NCBI GenBank assembly: GCA_039105265.1
Contig: JAPFFF010000014.1
Location: 1,178,001 to 1,242,000, forward strand
Length of the DNA stretch: 64,000 nt
DNA from: Tritrichomonas musculus
Taxonomy: Eukaryota > Parabasalia > Tritrichomonadida > Tritrichomonadidae
Direction of reading: 5' to 3'
A program made the translations under genes and the position numbers. Shown here piece after piece: positions 46,301 through 50,781 of this stretch. The notes beneath the pieces were generated by a model that did not search any database, was not told where the DNA came from, and saw nothing but the letters and a program-made list of their open reading frames with translations. Each line of letters opens with the position of its first letter. Position 1 is the first letter of the stretch.

Positions 46301-48070
46301 TTGGTTAAAGTCGCTTTGTTGAGCTTCGAGACCTTTGGTGTGATTTTGCAAATTCTGAAGATCCTTCCTAAGTTGATCAATATCATTATTCAAATCAGCA
46401 TTCTCTTTTTCTAATTGATGAACTTTGTTATTCAAGTTATTGACATCATCGCGGTTCTTTCTAATTTGAGCTAATGTTGCGGCGTCATCTCCACTCTGGA
46501 ATAAGTCTCTTATTTCACTTGCAAGATGAGAGTCCTTTTCTATAAATCCAAGGATTTGATCGTCAGAGTTCTGTTGACTGTTAAGAAGACTCCTTATTCT
46601 CTTTGATAGATCGCGGTCCTGTTTAATCTTATGGCCAATTTCAGAATTATCTCCTCCTTGTTCATCATCAAGATCAAGTAATAATCCTCTGTTTTTAGTG
46701 TTAAGTTTTTGTTGCTCATCAAGATTTCTTCTAAGGTTTGCCATTTCTTCTTGCAAGCTTTCAATTGCTCCTGTAATTTCTTCAACAGATCGAACATTCA
46801 GTAAGGATTTGGCTGAATCTGAAGCTTTGAATGCCCAACGAACTTTTTCAAGAAGTTCTTCATCTGTTTCTGATGGAGCTATTGCTCTGATTTCAGCAAC
46901 AAGGTTAACATTTCTGCGGACGCAATCAACAACTTCAGAATCATCTTTGTCGTGGTTGATATATTCTTTGATTTTATTAAATCTTGCTTGGTATTCTTTA
47001 AGTCCATCATTTTCATTTGTCAAGTTTTTAACTTTCTGTTTCAAGTCACGAAGCATTGATGTCATTTGTTCGATACTTGTGATTTCTGGGAATTCTTCTT
47101 CAAGCTTACGTGAAGCTTCAATAGCAATTTGAAGTTCTTCTGGCGAAAGGCCGTTTTGGAAAACATTGAGTATGTCTTCATCTGATTTGTTTCCAAGAGA
47201 TTTTCTAATTTGATTTGCGAATTCGATATCATTTAATTGTTTGGGAGTTAGTGCATGTCCAAGTTCTTGTGCTGTGATATTTTTGCCAAATTTTTTGTGA
47301 AGATCATTGAGAAGTTGTGCATCTTCTTTTGATTTTGCTAAAAGTGCTCTTAAATCCTCTGGCTTATAATCACTTCCAAAAATTTCGGACAATATTTGAT
47401 CTGCTTCTTTTGACCTTGCAAAAAAGTCTAAATTAATATTATTCATTATGGGTTCAATTACTTCCCACCCGCCATACTTGTGTATTTTCTTGAAGTTATC
47501 AAGAGACGCTTCAATAAATGCTTGAAATCGGATTTGTAAAGATGAAAATCTTTTAATGGCATCTGAATTTGTAACATCGACTGAAGAGCCGGTGACCAGC
47601 TCAGCTCTAATCAGTGCGATTTTCAATTGTTCAAGTACATGTGTGATGTAAAAGTTCCATTTTGCTTGCTCACGAATTTGGCGCCTTAACGATTCTGGTG
47701 GATCTGTCTTCTTTGGTTCTGTAAAAGTAGGAGGTTCATCAATGTTGAATTCTTGGCTTAACTTTTCAAAATCTCTGATGTCTTCTTCAAAGTTTGAATC
47801 TAAAATATCATTGCTTGAATTTAAATTAGTGCTATCGACAATTGCCGATTTACTTTGTTCAGCCTTCTTTGGTTCAAGAGTAGTTTCTTTGTCTTTTATA
47901 GTCTTTGTTGTCTTTTTTGGTGTAGTTGCAGTTGATCTTAAGGTTCTTGTTGGTTTTAATGCTTGACTTTGTGTCAATGGTGATTTTGGTGTAGGGCTTT
48001 GTGGTATACGTGTACCAGTTCTTTTTGTTTTAGATGTATCAGTAGTGCGTGTGGTTTTTCTAGAACTCAT
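33605..48070 (-). CDS. Giant modular coiled-coil protein (4821 residues)
   Basis: One uninterrupted frame of 14.5 kb. Residues ~1-75 are basic and rich in Thr, Pro, Lys and Ser with TP/SP sites (RIPQSPTPKSPLTQSQALKP), like a disordered microtubule- or kinase-interacting tail. Residues ~130-330 are a helical domain (WNFYITHVLEQLKIALIRAE). From ~330 to 4450 comes coiled coil (NLENERNNLQGRLNDTENE type heptads) broken by 13 near-identical modules (~75-110 residues) with core EIPGFVRKDGELSSGIRGFF, SGDDSWIKNQIEDDHNQIPEL, plus diverged ones at both ends. The last ~235 residues match the 477-residue neighbour and end in an acidic tail. Such giant proteins are often auto-named viral A-type inclusion proteins in trichomonads from coil similarity only. 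Expect a long rod, perhaps a cytoskeletal or Golgi-type tether; this is inferred. The region is visibly richer in G and C than its flanks. Confidence 0.9.
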   Translation of the reverse strand: MSSRKTTRTTDTSKTKRTGTRIPQSPTPKSPLTQSQALKPTRTLRSTATTPKKTTKTIKDKETTLEPKKAEQSKSAIVDSTNLNSSNDILDSNFEEDIRDFEKLSQEFNIDEPPTFTEPKKTDPPESLRRQIREQAKWNFYITHVLEQLKIALIRAELVTGSSVDVTNSDAIKRFSSLQIRFQAFIEASLDNFKKIHKYGGWEVIEPIMNNINLDFFARSKEADQILSEIFGSDYKPEDLRALLAKSKEDAQLLNDLHKKFGKNITAQELGHALTPKQLNDIEFANQIRKSLGNKSDEDILNVFQNGLSPEELQIAIEASRKLEEEFPEITSIEQMTSMLRDLKQKVKNLTNENDGLKEYQARFNKIKEYINHDKDDSEVVDCVRRNVNLVAEIRAIAPSETDEELLEKVRWAFKASDSAKSLLNVRSVEEITGAIESLQEEMANLRRNLDEQQKLNTKNRGLLLDLDDEQGGDNSEIGHKIKQDRDLSKRIRSLLNSQQNSDDQILGFIEKDSHLASEIRDLFQSGDDAATLAQIRKNRDDVNNLNNKVHQLEKENADLNNDIDQLRKDLQNLQNHTKGLEAQQSDFNQTHKAFSDRIRGLNPGKNDEEQFNIIERNAKLSNEIRGIFPNNADDEIPGFVRKDGELSSGIRGFFKSGDDSWIKNQIEDDHNQIPELKNQISNLENERNNLNNRIGELQNETQELHNHVKGLESEQSDLNQYHKAFSDRIRGLHPDKSDDERYDIIERNAKLSNEIRGIFPNNADTEIPGFVRKDGELSSGIRGFFKSGDDSWIKNQIEDDHNQIPELKNHINNLENRVNELENEKNNLQGRLNDTENGRIDLNNRIAELQTLSENLQNRINELQNENGGLNNRIGELENQVQQVEQERNDLHQTHKAFSDKIRGLHPDKNDEERYDIIERNAKLSNEIRGIFPNNADDEIPGFVRKDGELSSGIRGFFKSGDDSWIKNQIEDDHNQIPELKNQISNLENERDNLQGKLNDSHKDLENEKANLNNRIAELQSLSENLQNQVHQVEGERNDLQGKLNDTENEKNSLRGRLHDTENERNSLQGRLNDTENEKSSLQGRLNDSENEKKTLQSKLNDTEKEKSSLQGRLSDAQNESNNLKGQITEVVNEQNNLHNRLAQVEEEKNNLQNRLGQVEEEKNSLQGKLNDVENERNNLQGKIHDIEEERNSLQGKIQQVETEKGQLQDKMGQIENEKNNLQNRINDIEREKESLQNQLNDAQNDRNSLQNRLNEIENEKNNLQGRLSDIENEKTNLQNRLNETEAEKNNLQRNLDEVENEKKNLQDRLSQTENERNDLQGRLSEVENEKNNLNEIKNGLENEKTNLNNRISELQTLSENLQNRVSDLQNENGGLNNRIGELENDLQNTQSQVQQIEQERNDLQQNHKAFSDKIRGLHPDKNDDERYDIIERNAKLSNEIREIFPNTADTEIPGFVRKDGELSSGIRDFFKSGDDSWIKNQIEDDHNQIPELKNQISNLENEKNNLQGRLNDTENERNSLQGKLNDTENERNHLNDVKNGLENEKNNLQGRVNDLENAKNGLENERNNLQGRVNDLENTKSGLENEKNDLNNRINDLQNENGGLNNRIGELENQVQQVEQERNDLHQNHKAFSDKIRGLHPDKNDEERYDIIERNAKLSNEIRGIFPNNADDEIPGFVRKDGELSSGIRGFFKSGDDSWIKNQIEDDHNQIPELKNQISNLENEKNNLANENNNLQGKLNDTENERNHLNDVKNGLENERNNLQGRVNDLENERNNLNDAKNGLENERNNLNNRVSELQTLSENLQNQIQQVEKERNDLQQYDKAFADKIRGIILDKNDDERADIVERDVHLSNDVRGIFPNNSDNEIPGFVRKDGELSSGIRGFFKSGDDSWIKNQIEDDHNQIPELKNQISNLENERDNLQGKLNDTENERNHLNDVKNGLENERNNLQGRVNDLENAKNGLENERNNLQGRVNDLENTKNGLENERNNLNNRINELQNENGGLNHRIGELENERNSLNDHKNGLENEKNNLNNRVSELQSLSENLQNKVGELEQRAQQAEQERDHLNQHDKAFADQIRGLFPNNSDNEIPGFVRKDGELSSGIRGFFKSGDDSWIKNQIEDDHNQIPELKNQISNLENERDNLQGKLNDTENERNHLNDVKNGLENERNNLQGRVNDLENERNNLNDAKNGLENERNNLNNRINELQNENGGLNHRIGELENERNSLNDHKNGLENEKNNLNNRVSELQSLSENLQNKVNELEHRAQQAEQERDNLNQHDKPFADRIRSIVPNKTDDERVNTVDRDVHLSNDVRGIFPNTADHEIPGFVRKDGELSSGIRGFFKSGDDSWIKNQIEDDHNQIPELKNNLSNLENEKSSLQSKLNDTENERDHLNNVKNSLENEKNNLQGRVNDLENAKNGLENERNNLRGRVNDLENTKNGLENERNNLNNRINDLENTKNNLQNRVNQVESEKENLQGRLNDSENEKYNLQSRLSNVENDKNNLQGRLNQAENDKSNLQNRINQVENDKNNLQNRINQVENDKNNLQGRLNESENEKYNLQSRLNNVENDKNNLQGRLNQAENDKSNLQSRINQVENDKNNLQGRLNESENDKSNLQNRLNNAENDKNNLQGRLNQAENDKSNLQNKLNESENENHNLSQKAQQLENEKERANNRNKQLENEKNELNNKVDQLETQNNELTSKVEQAESQNKTLSNQVDQLESQRIELSVEVDQLKAENQELNEKTEALQDEIQQKENEIQEKQESLENLENENERKTQQIKSLEGDVDQLKEEEKHIREVLHIDGQKDILQALKDNLEMIEKLRNQSTDLSQRITDLILDIQKSNEEERDDLINSIDNLENENKNVKERNIQLENEKNDLSNSYMKLEAEKNDHHNRAKQLEKDKNELNDKINKLSDEKNELDNNYKKLEDEKNKLQGNLNEVESEKNNLQGKLNQVETDKRNLEQQIDKIENEKNNLQGELHNLENERNNLQGRLNEVENQRNRIQEELNNAQNDKSNLQRSLNEVENERNNLQGRLNDIENQRNNLQQKLSQTENDRNNLQDKLNKVENEKKNLQERLCQAENERNNLQNKLNDVENEKKNLQGRLSDVENQRNDLQGKLEQAVNERNTLNDIKNGLEHERNNLNNRVAQLQNENGGLSNNIGQLKNDLQNLNNLVKQVEKERDNLNKYDKSFSDRIRKILPNMSDDQRVDVIENDVHLSDDVRGIFPNNSDNEIPGFVRKDGELSSGIRSFFKSGDDSWIKNQIEDDHNQIPELKNQISNLENERDNLQGKLNDLENERNNLNNTKNDLENERNNLNNRIAELQTLSENLQNKVNDLQNENGGLNNRVGELEQRAQQGDRERDDLQGKLNDNERQRDDLQRRLNDTENERNNLQGRVNDLENTKNGLENERNNLNNRINDLENAKNGLENERNNLQGRVNDLENTKNGLENERNNLNNRINDLENTKNGLENERNNLQGRVNDLENTKNGLENERNNLNNRINDLENTKNGLESEKNNLNNRLSELQDRAQHAEQDRDNLSKYDKAFADKIRGIIPNKSDDERADIVERDVHLSNGIRGLFPNNSDHEIPGFVRKDGELSSDIRGFFKSGDDSWIKNQIEDDHNQIPELKNQISNLENERDNLQGKLNDTENERNHLNDVKNGLENEKNNLNNRISELQSLSENLQNKINDLQNENGGLNNRIGELEQRAQQAEQERDHLNQHDKAFADQIRGLFPNNSDHEIPGFVRKDGELSSGIRGFFKSGDDSWIKNQIEDDHNQIPELKNHISNLENERNNLQGRVNDLENERNHLNDTKNGLENERNNLNNRISELQSLSENLQNKINELQNDLQNTQNRAQQAEQERDNLNQYHKSFADRIREIIPNKSDDERVNTVDRDVHLSNDVRGIFPNNSDHEIPGFVRKDGELSSGIRGFFKSGDDSWIKNQIEDDHNQIPELKNQISNLENRVKELENERNQLNDAKNGLENERNNLNNRVSELQTLSENLQNKVNDLQNENGGLNNRVGELEQRAQQAEQERDHLNQHDKAFADQIRGLFPNNSDHEIPGFVRKDGELSSGIRGFFKSGDDSWIKNQIEDDHNQIPELKNQISNLENERDNLQGKLNDTENERNHLNDVKNGLENEKNNLNNRISELQSLSENLQNKISNLENEKNGLQGRLNDTENEKNNLQARLNDTENQRNDLQGRLSDTENQKNSLQSRLNDVENEKNTLQGRLNDSENQNHNLSDRVAQLEPEKQFADRVRNELKEDNDENRLNRLIRDRDLSNSIRSIFPNDADTSILTYVSKDNRLASDIRGYFQSGDDESTLNSIKVDHELIPELNKQIGLLKNDLESLQNEKSSNDQKNEEEINKLTNELNKLHDLLHHERQILQLPSENKEEEDNEDIIKRLTQNVNFRNSVYQIFNDNASHNIDDGNLDREGNEEADNSVFDRIRQLVEEENEHVQFSVRTREVLLGDDNEQRIHRLRKMRCKAENFDNLHDENYNNKQPSLDENDDEEVRKEIEKQKEIMDRDIKFAQSVRSLPSLIEVIEENTKGSAEDSQDAIDEAILREIEDRADRLKQAKEDLEQEKADCKGKIASYELKNDALNKEKENLKGQIQAILLEKESEAINQLMSQLKKLSELFAEMTKEAADLRERLAKSKDALFADRVRRNFKDIDDDEEIADIIDADSSLLNSLMVLLKPNATPDVIKEWRHRLISSINGLSKNEDLMNEMRSMFDLASQERLPNAVEEMKNENAISQRSSELLEEALKKINDKPEIDALMVVTFVLFTTFMIRPPNQLNYSIEEEEEEV
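35700..46200 (-). repeat. 13 near-identical intragenic modules (irregular spacing)
   Basis: A ~150-bp block coding the IPGFVRKDGELSSGIR...DDHNQIPELKN module recurs with near-identical DNA. Its landmark (CTTGATCCATGAGTCATC on the plus strand) lies near 35771, 36211, 36731, 37193, 38259, 40999, 41709, 42379, 42962, 43629, 45167, 45689 and 46079. Spacing ranges from ~390 to ~2740 bp, so the coil between modules varies in length while the module itself stays constant. Confidence 0.93.
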
Positions 48071-48163
48071 TATTTTATAATATTTCTGACCTATTCAAAA
48101 ATTTTATAAAATTTGAATAAGCTATGAAAAATTTAAGTTTATGTAAAAAAAAATTATATAAAA

Positions 48164-48171
48164 AAGCGGTT
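48164..48171 (-). promoter_or_regulatory. M3-like promoter motif of the giant gene
   Basis: AACCGCTT on the minus strand fits the trichomonad M3 (Myb-recognised) consensus DRCSGYTD, 94 bp before the ATG at 48070. The plus strand reads AGCGGTTA one base over, also a fit, so its orientation is ambiguous. A TCAGAA initiator-like motif (A at 48087) lies 17 nt before the ATG. Confidence 0.35.
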
Positions 48172-48860
48172 AATGAATAGTGATGTGAAAATAAAATTTG
48201 AGAAGATATTTTTTTTGTTCAAACACGAAATCAATACAATTTTCTTTTTCCGCCAAAAGTGTTTCATCTTTTTTTCTCGTTAATTAGGTAGGGAAATTGA
48301 TTGTGATATCATTTCCAGTTTTTTTCGAATGATTGAGTTTTTTTGATCAAAAAATCATGATTTTTTTTGACCAAAAAATTTTGATTTTTTTCAACTTTTA
48401 TTGTATAAAAATAGGAATTATTGTGGAAAATAAGAAAACAAATTTTAGATATAAACTTCTTAACGTACAAAATTGAATGAATCATTTTTATAAATAATTT
48501 CCTTTAACGTACGATATTTTATCATAACCCTCTTTAACGTACCAACCATCTAAAATAAAAATTTTATTTACATAAAATAATAGAAACGTTTAATGACAGT
48601 CATGTGTGTATGATGAACTGTTAAATATTTAAATATTTCAATGATAAAAGTATTATTTTGATAAAATAAACAAGATTCATTAATCATAATCTTTTTTTTT
48701 ATGAATGAATATTCTTTATGTTTCATCCATCATAGAAATGTATAATATCAATAGATGTGTAAGCAAATATCTATTTTATAAAAAAAAAAAATTATATATT
48801 TTTACACATTTCACAATTTACCTGTCATTTTAATAAAAGTATATAATTATTTCACCCAAG

Positions 48861-49219
48861 ATGTCCTTAAATGATTATAAAACACAAAAACGATTTTTCA
48901 AAAAAAGTTCGCGCCATTTTATTCTCTCAAAAAAACGTTCTTTATCCATTCAAAAAATTGAGGAATGTCAACCAAAATTCTACTCGATAAATTTTTTTGA
49001 AAATGATAATATAAGATTTAAATGATGCATGTTAAAACTTTTCCTCTTGAGCAAACGAAAACTTCTATACAGTTTTTAGTTTTCATTCAAACCATTTTTA
49101 ACTCAATATATTCAATTCAAAAAGTAGATGTATTCAAATTTGATATATTGAAAAATGAATTCTCTTTCATTTTTGATAAGATCATGATTGAATACCATTT
49201 CAATTTGAGAGATAGCTAA
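48861..49219 (+). pseudogene. Possible decayed small gene (two overlapping short frames)
   Basis: A 54-codon frame (48861..49025, starting MSLNDYKTQKRFFKKSSRHF) overlaps by ATGA with a 65-codon frame (49022..49219, MMHVKTFPLEQTKTSIQFLV). Both have more complex amino-acid use (Cys, His, Arg, Gln) than random A/T-rich DNA would give, and TTTCACCC just upstream could be an initiator. This could be one small gene with a frameshift, two overlapping genes, or chance. No family recognised. Confidence 0.25.
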
Positions 49220-50722
49220 TTGAATGTTCTTTCAATTTGAGAAGAAAATAAATGTTTTATTTATAACTTTAAATATGAATTATTAAACACTTATTTTATG
49301 ATATAAATATACTTAAATGTTAATTATGAATTTATAATATAAATTACATTTGCATATCGCAAAATAGTTAAAAGAAATATATAAAAATATTTTATTTTGT
49401 GTTTACAAAGTAGGTAAAATCATTATTAGATTCATAATAAAGAAGTATATAAATTTAATAATCAAAAAAATAGATTTCGGTTCTAATATTCTTAAATATT
49501 TATTTGAAATATAATTATTTGAAAAAGTTCGATCGGTAAATATAAAAAAAGATTTATTTCAAAATTTTTTTTAAATAATTTTTTAGTAAAATGAAATGAA
49601 TTTATCATAAGTTCTATAAATCCTCTGAAAATCACATTTTGAGCACTAATTATATTTTATTTTTTCAATGAACTATCAATTGAATTGAAAGTATAACATT
49701 AATGTATATTGAAATGTTTAAAAGAAAATCCCAATATAATTATTAATATGATTGTTATATATTGATATAAAAATAAAATATGATTAGTATCACAGCTATT
49801 AGTATCACAGATATTTAAAGAACGTATAGAATAATCATAAAAACCAATAATAATCTGTTAATATTATTAAGTTATAAATATAAAGGATCTTGGATCTTAT
49901 ATTTCTATAAAGTGGATAAAATGAAAAATCAAAATTTGAGTTTTTTACCTAAAAAATATTAATTTTTATTATACAAACTAAATAATTGGATTCCAAATAT
50001 CATAAATACATTCTTCTTTTTTATATTAATCTTTTATAATTGGACTTATCTTATTTTCTACCTTCACTTTTTGAGAACTTTTTTTTAGTTGATACGCCTC
50101 TCAAAAAATTGAACTTTTTATATTTCCTCTAAATATATGATTCATTTCATCATCAGATAGTATTAATCGGATTTTTGTAAGTTGTATGCATTTTGTTGTT
50201 GTTTTTAATAGAATGTTAGGAGTTATCCCTCTATTTAGGAAATAATAAGGTCAAATAAAAATATAATTCTTATTAAATATCGAAAAATGATGAATATTGT
50301 ATAATGTAAGTAATTATTAAAATTACATAACTATCAAAAATATTGTTATTATGATGTTATTAAAGCAATATTTTCTCCAAAACTTGAATATTGTCTTTTA
50401 TTGTGAATAACTACATAAACTATTCAAATTTTTAAATTTTTGAATGGGGTTTTTTGAATTAAAAAAACAGTCCATCTAACTCTTGGTATAATAAATTAAT
50501 TAGAGAACTAATTTTTGTTTTATATAAATCTTTTTTGGGTGTTTATTAAAATTGCTATAATAATAAACTCGCAAAACTGTCAATATCGAGAAAATTAGGT
50601 CAGAATTTATTACATTAAATTAAAATTAAAAAGGCCTATAATCCAATTTTAAAGTATCTTTCCAAACATTAGTTCAACATTAGTATTATCTTTTTTCTGC
50701 GATATTGAAACAGCAAAAATTG

Positions 50723-50753
50723 AGCGGTTATTGTAAAAAAGAGATTTTCATTT
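50723..50753 (+). promoter_or_regulatory. M3 plus initiator promoter of CRM1
   Basis: AGCGGTTA (50723..50730) is a perfect match to the trichomonad M3 core element (DRCSGYTD). Then TCATTT (50748..50753, A at 50750) matches the initiator TCA(+1)YTW. The initiator lies 32 nt before the ATG at 50782 and M3 lies 20 nt upstream of it. The consensus motifs are known from T. vaginalis; their use here is inferred. Confidence 0.5.
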
Positions 50754-50781
50754 CAATCTGCAAAAAAAAAATTGAGGAGCA

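Larger units (their letters stand above)
48071..50722. other. Large gene-poor gap upstream of the giant gene and of CRM1
   Basis: 2.7 kb, AT-rich. It contains an M3-like AACCGCTT (minus) at 48164..48171, three copies of TTAACGTAC (at 48460, 48504, 48534), palindromic A/T-rich DNA around 48341..48400 (TTTTTTGATCAAAAAATC type), a possible decayed gene at 48861..49219, and a doubled TTAGTATCACAG at 49783 and 49799. No other gene could be supported. Confidence 0.55.

Noticed and set aside
33605-48070. Many long plus-strand and alternate minus-strand open frames inside the giant gene
   Set aside because: They are repeats of each other, follow the modules of the 4821-residue frame, have odd compositions (Ser/Phe/Leu-rich or Thr/Met-rich) and no domain. 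They stay open because of the coiled-coil codon bias.
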